Origin: Bin87 sp034420475
Lineage (GTDB): Bacteria > Chloroflexota > Dehalococcoidia > Lucifugimonadales > UBA3495
Direction: 5' to 3'
Length of the DNA: 12,178 nt
NCBI GenBank assembly: GCA_034420475.1
Contig: DAOULH010000083.1
Location: 1-12,178 of the forward strand
The position numbers and the translations under genes are program-made. The notes below the pieces were generated by a model, which had not been told where the DNA came from, ran no database searches, and saw nothing but the letters and a program-made list of their open reading frames with translations. Positions 5,211-10,910 of this stretch are shown here, in pieces. Position 1 is the first letter of the stretch. The number at the start of each line of letters is the position of its first letter.

Positions 5211-5411
5211 ATGGAATGGCCCCTGCAAGCCTACGCAGTCAAACTCAAGCGGAAGGTCGACATCGCCGAGGACTCCATGGAGTTGGTGACGATGAAGAAC
5301 GGCCGCCACGCCATCAGGGGTGTAGCCGCAGAGGACCGGAGCATCAACGTGTTCCGCATCCTGGGCAACGCCGAAGTCGACGAAGTGCGGAAGAAATTGG
5401 GCGTCAAGTAG
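5211..5411 (+). CDS. Cysteine-less DUF5679-like small protein (66 aa)
   Basis: The ATG at 5211 has AAGGAG 8 nt upstream and gives 66 residues. The core AYAVKLKRKVDIAE, then LVTMKNGRHAIRGV, then NVFRILG follows the spacing of DUF5679 zinc-ribbon proteins as I recall them: YCvkCk, then vTMKNGRpa.kG.Cp.CgtkmFRiG. Every metal-binding Cys is replaced: YAVKLK has Ala and Leu at the first pair, and the second pair is lost in GVAAEDRSIN. The frame is intact and is extended at the end by AEVDEVRKKLGVK. It is therefore either a maintained paralogue that no longer binds zinc or a young decaying copy; the intact frame and strong start favour the first. DUF5679 has no known function. My similarity call is by eye, so a different family is possible. 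Confidence 0.7.
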   Translation: MEWPLQAYAVKLKRKVDIAEDSMELVTMKNGRHAIRGVAAEDRSINVFRILGNAEVDEVRKKLGVK

Positions 5412-5535
5412 GCAACGCCCAGACGTGGCGGCGGCTAACGGCTCAACCACCGTAGCACGCGCCCGGGAAGCCCCCGCGTTGGGCCGCACGCGAGGTCAAT
5501 AAGCAAGTACCCTCCACCACGTTTTCGTCCACCCC

Positions 5536-5813
5536 ATGCCGGCCAACGCGGACAACACCCAGTACCGCAATCGCAAAGTTAGCAAGCAGGTCACAAAGAA
5601 GGGTCCAGCACCGTCAAGCGGAAGAGCGCCATCCGCGCTCCGAAGCCCAATCTGACAGACGAGCAGAAGCGAGAACTCAGGCGGGTACGAGCGGCCGAGG
5701 AACGCCAACGGCGCAAAGAACTCGGCCTCTGCCGGGACCGCAAGAACCTCGCCGTACCCGGCAAAACCCGCTGCCCAGACTGCGCCGAGAAGCACGGCAA
5801 GCGGCAACGCTGA
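5536..5813 (+). pseudogene. Frameshifted small zinc-ribbon-like ORF
   Basis: Frame 1 starts at ATG 5536 (MPANADNTQYRNRKVSKQVT) but stops near 5655. Frame 0 from about 5610 to TGA 5811-5813 carries the part that looks like a real protein. It contains a charged helix (LTDEQKRELRRVRAAEERQR), then KELGLCRDRKNLAVPG, then KTRCPDCAEKHGKRQR. The frame-0 segment has no start codon of its own, so a single frameshift around 5605-5615 would join the two. The tail resembles short CxxC...CPxCAEKH proteins; here the first CxxC reads CRDR, so one Cys is lost. Either a pseudogene or a sequencing indel. No ribosome binding site is evident at 5536. Confidence 0.45.
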
Positions 5814-5848
5814 GGGACGTTGCACCTTGGCGCAGCGTTCACCGAACT

Positions 5849-5877
5849 TTGCCCGGCGAACCGCTGCTGTCTACAAT
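5849..5877 (+). promoter_or_regulatory. Candidate sigma-70-type promoter for the 86-aa gene
   Basis: TTGCCC (5849-5854) and TACAAT (5872-5877) are exactly 17 nt apart, one of the best promoter matches in the window. Transcription would start near 5884, about 43 nt before the ATG at 5927. Confidence 0.5.
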
Positions 5878-5926
5878 CCGTACCCACTATACCGACGCGG
5901 CGGCATCAACACCGGGAGGCCATACC

Positions 5927-6187
5927 ATGACCACCGAACCGGAAACGCGAAGAGTCCTCAATGTTGAGATCCCTGAAGATTGGGCCGCTGAGTTCCATGC
6001 GGGCCACGTAGTCATTGCGCCGGCGGACTTCCGTAGCCCTATGATCAAAACGGACGGCGTCAAAGTCATTGCGGCAGGTAAATCTGGGCCGGAGCCGTTT
6101 TGGACACATGGACTCGACCATTTGTCGAACCTGTCCAGCGTTTTGGGACAAGCCGGATATAGCATCCGGGAGTTCCCTCCCGGTTAA
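5927..6187 (+). CDS. Unrecognised small soluble protein (86 aa)
   Basis: I chose ATG 5927 because GGGAGG lies 7 nt upstream and a good promoter match lies 50 nt upstream. The frame is open further (to 5849), but that extension would overlap the promoter. The 86 residues contain NVEIPEDWAAEFHAGHVVIA, DFRSPMIKTDGVKVIAAGKS and a C-terminal helix-turn region LDHLSNLSSVLGQAGYSIRE. There are no Cys, no signal peptide and no membrane segment. I recognise no family; the balanced composition and well-formed start say it is a real gene. The next frame begins 12 nt later with a GTG and may be co-transcribed, though it is a truncated, chimeric ORF. Confidence 0.65.
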   Translation: MTTEPETRRVLNVEIPEDWAAEFHAGHVVIAPADFRSPMIKTDGVKVIAAGKSGPEPFWTHGLDHLSNLSSVLGQAGYSIREFPPG

Positions 6188-6199
6188 GTCCGAATAGCG

Positions 6200-6748
6200 G
6201 TGGGGCCAGTTACCCACAACGTGGCCAATGCCCTTGAACGCTACCATGAACGCCTTGCCGTTCTGCGGGAAGCCGCAGCGGAAGAGGACATCGAGTGGAG
6301 TGAAGACTCCCAGCGGGATTTCGAAGCTTTCGTCATTGGCAATTCCGGCTGGCTCAAGGGGTCCATCTTGCCGATGGACAACGGCAATCTGCGCGCCGTT
6401 GTGGTGGCTTACGCCTGCTGCGCCGGCAAGCCCATCGTCATCGAGCGGCTGGACTTCCGGCAGAAGGAAGCATCTTTGGAGCTGGCAGCGGCCCTGGTGC
6501 TGGCCCATCGTTTGCTCGGCTGTTCCGAGCGCATCCCCCGCCGGTGGGTATGTCCCGTCGGCAATGGCGTCCAGGTCGCCTTCACCGTACCCGTGAGGAA
6601 GCGAGTGAAGTACGTGTGGACGTACTGGGGTACGATCACGGGTCAGCTGAGACTGGCGCTTGCAGCGCGACACCGGCTGGGGAAGCGAAGACGCCGACCC
6701 AATCCGGTTCAGGCAGTCGTGCGGGCATCAGCCCGTGGGGTGGCTTGA
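6200..6748 (+). pseudogene. Chimeric ORF: N-terminal half of a conserved hypothetical protein fused to TnpB-like debris
   Basis: The frame from GTG 6200 to TGA 6746-6748 is open for 182 residues but joins two unrelated pieces. Residues 1 to about 68 (NVANALERYHERLAVLRE, IEWSEDSQRDFEAFV, LPMDNGNLRAV) resemble a widespread small hypothetical protein whose usual continuation after NLRAV is a Trp-containing beta-rich half, as I recall it. Here the frame switches at about 6404 to AYACCAGKPIVIERLDFRQK, a TnpB-type RuvC-II segment. This is followed by an abrupt jump to a transposase C-terminus (VKYVWTYWGTITGQLRLAL, GKRRRRPNP). No ribosome binding site is visible before the GTG. The fusion probably arose when an IS inserted into the gene and then partly deleted. 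Function of the N-terminal family unknown; the fused product is unlikely to be functional. Confidence 0.55.
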
Positions 6749-6850
6749 GCGGGGATCAGCTCGGTGTTCCCGGGTGAGAGTCCCGGGCGGAGCCGCCTTG
6801 AACAGTTGGGGCGGCGGCGCGGCACTGACCGCGTCTTCGGGAATGGCTGA
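6405..6850 (+). mobile_element. Remnant of an IS200/IS605-type element with a TnpB-related protein
   Basis: GKPIVIERLDFRQKEASLE matches the RuvC-II strand of TnpB-related proteins, with the catalytic Glu in IER. What follows should be the Arg/zinc-finger/Asp region. Instead the frame goes straight to LVLAHRLLGCSERIPRRWV and VAFTVPVRKRVKYVWTYWG, typical of the C-terminal tail, so the middle has been deleted. The RuvC-I part is missing too. The protein cannot be an active nuclease. The right edge is uncertain; a GC-rich structured stretch runs to about 6850 and could be the original element end. Confidence 0.5.
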
Positions 6851-6860
6851 CGATAGTTTG
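6755..6860 (+). other. GC-rich region with RNA-like hairpins after the TnpB remnant
   Basis: Short inverted repeats are packed here: CCCGGG-tgagagt-CCCGGG at about 6768-6786, then GGCGG/CCGCC, then CGGCACTGACCGCG followed by TTCGGGAATGGC. Two readings are possible. It may be the right end of the IS605-type element, where TnpB elements encode their guide (omega) RNA. It also shares pieces with cobalamin riboswitches (GGTGAGAGTCC...GCGG and CACTG...GGGAATGGC), but the conserved middle box is not present and no B12-related gene follows. No intact gene is controlled by it. Confidence 0.22.
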
Positions 6861-6901
6861 TAACTAAAGCAACCCTTTTTACAACGGTGCGAATTGAACC
6901 A

Positions 6902-7404
6902 CTACCTTTGCCGCCTGCCGCGCGGTCTCGACTCGGCTTCTGCCGTCTCCGCCGTCTCACTTATTGCCAGGCGGTACCCATCCTGGGTTAGATGAGGATG
7001 TATCTGGGGTTGGCGACAGAGTCCCCCATCTTGCGGCGCAGCCTTTTCACCACGTCCCGCACCAGCCAGCCCTCGCGGACCCGCTCTGGCCCCCACACTC
7101 ACTGCAGCAGCGCGCCGTGGCTCAGCACCAGGGGAGCGTGGACCGCCAGTTCGTAGAGTACCGCGTACTCCGTGGCTGTCAGCTCCACCAGATCTCTTTC
7201 CACCGCCCACCATGCGCCGGGCGCACTCGATGCTCAGCCCTCCGGCAGCGTGGGGCGCCGACGGCTCGCCCGGGCAGCCTACAGCCGCCTCCATAGCACG
7301 GCGTCGGAGTCCAGGCTCTGGTTGGTGCGCTGGCTGGCCTGGCGGAGGCGGTACAGGGGTTCCTGAAGGGCGGCGATCTCCAGGTCCACGGGGTCGGTGG
7401 TCAT
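6902..7404 (-). pseudogene. Decayed GAF-domain / OmpR-type winged-helix regulator
   Basis: The minus strand starts with ATG 7404: TTDPVDLEIAALQEPLYRLR then QASQRTNQSLDSDAVL, the helix that leads into a GAF domain in many Chloroflexota regulators. It stops at 7279-7281 just where the GAF core should begin. Across a deletion the sequence resumes with GGLSIECARRMV, and after a frameshift with DLVELTATEYAVLYELAVHA, a TGA, VWGPERVREGWLVRDVV, and KRLRRKMGDSVANPRYILI: a winged-helix DNA-binding domain of the Trans_reg_C/OmpR family. Another stop and frameshift lead to GYRLAISETAETAEAES, the usual tail. The loss of the GAF core, two stops and at least two frameshifts make it a clear pseudogene. Its original job was probably signal-dependent transcription control. 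Confidence 0.6.
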
Positions 7405-7789
7405 GAGCTTCGCTCTTCCATCATCCAGGGTCGGTTGCTGGGCAAATTGTGACCGTATTGCCACCATTAATGGATTAGAAGTTATGCCAACGTCATCCAT
7501 AAATCGTTTACCATAGTCCACCGTTCGCGGGTTCGGACACGCGCTGGGCACTCTACAGCAGCCCCGCGCTCCAATCAGTCCTTCGGCGGTGAGCGTCAGA
7601 ACCGGCCGCTGACGCTCCGGGTCGGAGTGTCCGGTCCAGCCAGTGGGAGCGGGTCACGGGCGAGAACACCACGCCGAAAGCCGCAGAGTAGGTGATCCAA
7701 TGCCCGGCGGTGGACGGCCGCGCAAGCGCGGCGGCCGATTTGCGGAGATTGCCACCGCGGGGTCGAAAAAATCGTGAGAATTACCGGAA
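7405..7789. other. Intergenic region without a recognisable gene
   Basis: About 385 bp between the minus-strand regulator pseudogene and the plus-strand GPP34 gene. It would have held the promoters of both. An AT-richer patch lies at about 7441-7515. A perfect 9-bp inverted repeat is at 7591-7617, and a short GC-rich hairpin (GCCGCG-caag-CGCGGC) at 7717-7732. I found no coding frame with a ribosome binding site and no convincing promoter pair. Confidence 0.5.
7591..7617. repeat. Perfect 9-bp inverted repeat (GAGCGTCAG / CTGACGCTC)
   Basis: Arms 7591-7599 and 7609-7617 with a 9-nt spacer. No T tract follows on either strand, so an operator-type site or cruciform is as likely as a terminator. 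It lies 173 bp upstream of the GPP34 start. Confidence 0.45.
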
Positions 7790-8191
7790 ATGCTCCGACT
7801 TGCCGAAGAACTGCTGCTGTTGCTGCTGGACGATGAAACCGGCGAGTTTTCAACGTCGCCCCGGACCTTGGGCTACGCCTTGGCCGGGGCGGCGCTGATG
7901 GACCTGGCCCTGGAAGGCCGCATTGATACGGACGTCGACGCGCTCATTCTGGCCGACCCGACGCCGGTGGGCGACGACCTGCTGGACCCCATCCTAGCCG
8001 ACATCGCCGCGGAGCTTAACGCCCGTTCTATCATCCCCTCCCCGACTTTTTGGGTAAGGCGCATCGCTGAATCGGCTTACGAGCTGCGGGACAAGGCGCT
8101 GGCGCGGCTGGCAGCCCAGGGCATCCTGGATACCGACGACGGATTCACGATGTTCTCCCTCTCCCGTCGGGTGCGCGCCACCCGACGGTAA
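7790..8191 (+). CDS. GPP34 (GOLPH3/Vps74-like) family protein, truncated
   Basis: 133 residues starting MLRLAEELLLLLLDDETGEF, the hallmark N-terminus of bacterial GPP34 proteins, then YALAGAALMDLALEGRIDTD, GDDLLDPILADIAAEL and a final ALARLAAQGILDTDDGFTMF. In eukaryotes this fold binds phosphatidylinositol-4-phosphate at the Golgi; in bacteria the role is unknown. Family members are usually about 200 residues or more, and this one ends (LSRRVRATRR) where the C-terminal helical third should begin, so it is truncated. The ATG at 7790 fits the family start although no strong ribosome binding site precedes it. The P450 frame is open through this junction, so a single indel near 8185 would make one continuous GPP34-P450 protein. 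Either a split fusion, a truncated pseudogene or a short functional form. Confidence 0.72.
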   Translation: MLRLAEELLLLLLDDETGEFSTSPRTLGYALAGAALMDLALEGRIDTDVDALILADPTPVGDDLLDPILADIAAELNARSIIPSPTFWVRRIAESAYELRDKALARLAAQGILDTDDGFTMFSLSRRVRATRR

Positions 8192-8232
8192 CCGACGCCA
8201 TCCGCAACCTGAGCCTGTCCGAGTCCCAGGCC

Positions 8233-9582
8233 ATGCGACGGGTTATCCGGGAACGGGGCGGTGGGTGGCCCCGGGCGTCCGGTCGCCTGCCCGTCATCGG
8301 CCACGCCCACAAGCTGGCCGGAGACCTCCGCGCCTTCTTCACCGAGCAGTATCTGAAACACGGCCCGGTGTATGAAGTGAGCGTTTTTGGCCGAAACATC
8401 GTCGTGATGGCCGGGCAGGAAGCCAACCAGTTTATGATTCGGGAAGGCAAGTCCCATTTGCGGACTCGGGAAACCTGGGCGGGATTCAGCAGCGAGCTGG
8501 GAGCAGCAAACATCGTGACGGGGCTGGACGGCGCCGAGCATCGCCGTCTGCGGGGAGCGATGCGCGACGGTTACTCGCGTCAGTTCATCCTGGAACACGT
8601 GCCGGAAACCGTCGCCGTGGTGGAGCGGGAACTGGCGCAACTGCCGCCCGGTCGCCCGGTTCCCGCCTTCTATGCCATGCAGCGGATTATGACCGAACAG
8701 GTCAGCCTGCTGGCCTCCCGAACTTCCTCGCTGGACTACGTTGACGACGTGATTGACTTCATCAACGCGATGGAGATGGTGCATCTGTCCCGGAGGCTGC
8801 CGAAGTTCATGATGCGAATGCCGCGAGTGAAGCGGGCGCGGCGACGTCTGGAGCTGCGTTTTGAGCAGGTATTGGCAGCCCACGAGCTGGAACTGCGGTC
8901 CGGCGCCGACCGCAACCTGGTTGACGACCTGCTGGAACTGCACCGTTCCGCTCCCGACTTTCTGCCGGATACGGACCTGTTCATCAACGTGATGGGGCCG
9001 TTCATCGTTGGCCTGGATACGGTGTCGGCAACCACCGCCTTCGCGCTCTACGCCCTGCTGAAGCATCCCGACCTGCTGGAACGGACGCGGGCCGAAGCGG
9101 ACGAACTCTTTGCCGGCGGCGAGATTGCCGCGGAAAGCGTCCAGCGGATGACCACGACCCAGGGCATCATCCTGGAAGCCCTGCGGATGTATCCCATCGT
9201 GCCGGCCCTGTCGCGCACGGTAACCAATTCTTTTGACTTTGCCGGTTGCCGCATTCCCGCGGGGACGGATTTGCTGATCGCAATCGCCACACCCCACTAC
9301 CTGCCCGAGTTCTTCCCCGACCCGGAGCGTTTTGACATTGAGCGCTACTCCCCGGAACGGCGGGAAAACGTCCGGCCCGGCGTGTTCGCTCCCTTCGGGC
9401 TGGGGCACCACAGCTGCCTGGGGCAGGGATTCGCCCAGGTGCAGATGGTCCTCACCATCGCCACGCTGCTGCGCCGGGCGGACATCGCCCTGGACCCGCC
9501 GAGTTACCGGCTGAAGATCAGCCATGCCCCGGTGCCCAGCCCGAACCGCAACTTCAAAATCCAGGTGCGGCCCCGGCAGTAG
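8233..9582 (+). CDS. Cytochrome P450
   Basis: A complete soluble P450 of 449 residues. It starts with a Pro/Gly hinge (ASGRLPVIGHAHKLAGDL at about 15-32). The C-helix region is WAGFSSELGA and the I-helix oxygen-activation motif FIVGLDTVSATTA (G260, D262, T263). The K-helix ExxR is EALR (E315, R318). The meander has FPDPERFDIERYSPER, and the haem loop is FGLGHHSCLGQGFAQ with C395 as the proximal ligand. All signature residues are present, so it should be an active monooxygenase needing an external redox partner; none is encoded nearby. There is no N-terminal membrane anchor. The substrate is unknown; the neighbours hint at a lipid or terpenoid-like molecule. No good ribosome binding site precedes ATG 8233, which is 41 nt after the GPP34 stop, so translation may depend on coupling or on an original fusion. 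The acyltransferase gene follows after 27 nt. Confidence 0.95.
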   Translation: MRRVIRERGGGWPRASGRLPVIGHAHKLAGDLRAFFTEQYLKHGPVYEVSVFGRNIVVMAGQEANQFMIREGKSHLRTRETWAGFSSELGAANIVTGLDGAEHRRLRGAMRDGYSRQFILEHVPETVAVVERELAQLPPGRPVPAFYAMQRIMTEQVSLLASRTSSLDYVDDVIDFINAMEMVHLSRRLPKFMMRMPRVKRARRRLELRFEQVLAAHELELRSGADRNLVDDLLELHRSAPDFLPDTDLFINVMGPFIVGLDTVSATTAFALYALLKHPDLLERTRAEADELFAGGEIAAESVQRMTTTQGIILEALRMYPIVPALSRTVTNSFDFAGCRIPAGTDLLIAIATPHYLPEFFPDPERFDIERYSPERRENVRPGVFAPFGLGHHSCLGQGFAQVQMVLTIATLLRRADIALDPPSYRLKISHAPVPSPNRNFKIQVRPRQ

Positions 9583-9609
9583 GCGGTGCGATAAAGGAGG
9601 CCCATTGCC

Positions 9610-10794
9610 ATGGCAAGCGCGAACCGGCCGTCGCCGCGGTTTTACGACCTGGACGCCCTGCGGGCCGCGGCGATGTTCCTGGGCATCGTGCTGCATACCT
9701 GTCTTTTCGTGATGCCGGAACCGGTATGGGTATGGCCGCTGCACGACCCGGCCGCCGCCGGCGACCCGACGTACGGGCTGTTGCTTGACGCCATTCACGG
9801 CTTCCGTATGCCGGTGTTCTTCCTGCTCAGCGGCTTTTTCAGCGCGCTGCTCTGGCAGCGGCGGAGCCTGCGGGAGCTGGGTATGCAGCGGCTGCGGCGC
9901 GTCGGCATACCCTTTGTCATCGCCTGCTTCACCATCCTGCCCCTCAGCGTCCTGTTTCTTGCGTTCATCGCCGGGCGTCAGGCCCCCTACGACTTTCCGC
10001 TGTGGACCCTGTTGCTGGTATGGGTTCAATTCCTGGGCCACCTGTGGTTTCTCTGGTATCTGCTGCTGATGGCCGGCTGTTTCATCATCGCAGCCCGGCT
10101 GGGCCTGCAATTCCGGCATCCGGCCTGGTGGCTGGTCATTCCGGCGACCATGGCGCTTTCGCTGGTGATGACAGAGCCGGTTTTCGGACCGGATACCGCC
10201 GTCGGCATCGTGCCGGAGCCGGCGCTGTTCGCCCACTACGCCGGCTTCTTCATTTTCGGCGCGTTCTTTTACCGGCAGAGCATCGCGGTGCGCCGTTGGT
10301 GGACGGTCGCGCTGCTGCCGGCCGCGGCCGCTTTCGTCGCCGGCCTCTACCTCCTTCACCTGTACGGGGAGCGGAACCCGGAGGTTTTTATGGCCTATCC
10401 CTACCGGACCGCCTTCCTGTTCAGGAATTGGCTGACGCTGGCTGGCGGACTGGTTGAAGCCGTCTTCGCCTGGCTGATGTGCTTCGGGACCATGGGGCTA
10501 TTTCGCTGGGTCGCCGCTCGCGAGAGTTTCGCCGTGCGCTACCTTTCCGACGCGACATATTGGATGTACCTGATGCACCTGCCCCTGGTAATTGTCGGCC
10601 AATGGTTGGTGGTTGGCTGGCCGATTCACTATCACCTGAAGTTCCTGCTGGTGTGCGCCGGCGTTACCGCCCTGGTGCTCGCGACTTACCAGCTGGGCGT
10701 CCGCTACACCATCATCGGACGGACGCTGAACGGGCCGCGCACCCGTCGCCGGCCGGCGCCACCCGGCCAGCCCCAGCCGGCCGGGTCGGGCTAG
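9610..10794 (+). CDS. Membrane acyltransferase, acyltransferase_3 / OpgC (MdoC)-like
   Basis: 394 residues with about ten hydrophobic helices. The N-terminus FYDLDALRAAAMFLGIVLHT carries the Arg (R18) and His (H29) that mark acyltransferase_3 proteins. It is followed by FRMPVFFLLSGFFSALLW and LRRVGIPF, as in OpgC/MdoC. Helices continue through YWMYLMHLPLVIVGQWLVV near the end, and a basic, Pro-rich tail follows. Members transfer acyl groups across or at the membrane to sugars, glucans or lipids; OpgC itself succinylates periplasmic glucans. The substrate here is unknown. AAGGAGG lies 9 nt before ATG 9610. The 27-nt gap after the P450 suggests one transcript, consistent with acylation of the P450 product. 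A GC-rich inverted repeat (ACCCGGCC / GGCCGGGT) lies within the last codons. Confidence 0.9.
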   Translation: MASANRPSPRFYDLDALRAAAMFLGIVLHTCLFVMPEPVWVWPLHDPAAAGDPTYGLLLDAIHGFRMPVFFLLSGFFSALLWQRRSLRELGMQRLRRVGIPFVIACFTILPLSVLFLAFIAGRQAPYDFPLWTLLLVWVQFLGHLWFLWYLLLMAGCFIIAARLGLQFRHPAWWLVIPATMALSLVMTEPVFGPDTAVGIVPEPALFAHYAGFFIFGAFFYRQSIAVRRWWTVALLPAAAAFVAGLYLLHLYGERNPEVFMAYPYRTAFLFRNWLTLAGGLVEAVFAWLMCFGTMGLFRWVAARESFAVRYLSDATYWMYLMHLPLVIVGQWLVVGWPIHYHLKFLLVCAGVTALVLATYQLGVRYTIIGRTLNGPRTRRRPAPPGQPQPAGSG

Positions 10795-10910
10795 ACCGGC
10801 CGCCGAACAACCCATCGGCGCTGTTTATGGGTCGTCATTCGTTTGCCACGCCGCCCAATCGGCCGGTGTTTTAGCGGCAGCCATGCTGTCTCAATCGTCG
10901 AGGAACGATT

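Noticed and set aside
5425..5502. GTG-started 25-aa frame after the Cys-less DUF5679-like gene
   Set aside because: There is no ribosome binding site, and the length is within chance in GC-rich DNA.
6755..6860. Cobalamin-riboswitch-like words (GGTGAGAGTCC, CACTG...GGGAATGGC)
   Set aside because: The conserved central box and 5' GGGAA part are not found and no B12-related gene lies downstream. I list it only as a structured region.
8077..10359. 760-codon open frame on the minus strand
   Set aside because: It lies antisense to the GPP34, P450 and acyltransferase genes. It is rich in His, Gln, Arg and Gly, shows no domain, and arises from high GC in the real genes' third codon positions.
10795..10867. 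ACCGGCCG / CGGCCGGT repeat followed by GTTTT between the acyltransferase and RND genes
   Set aside because: The 57-nt loop is long for an intrinsic terminator and the arms are common words in such GC-rich DNA.
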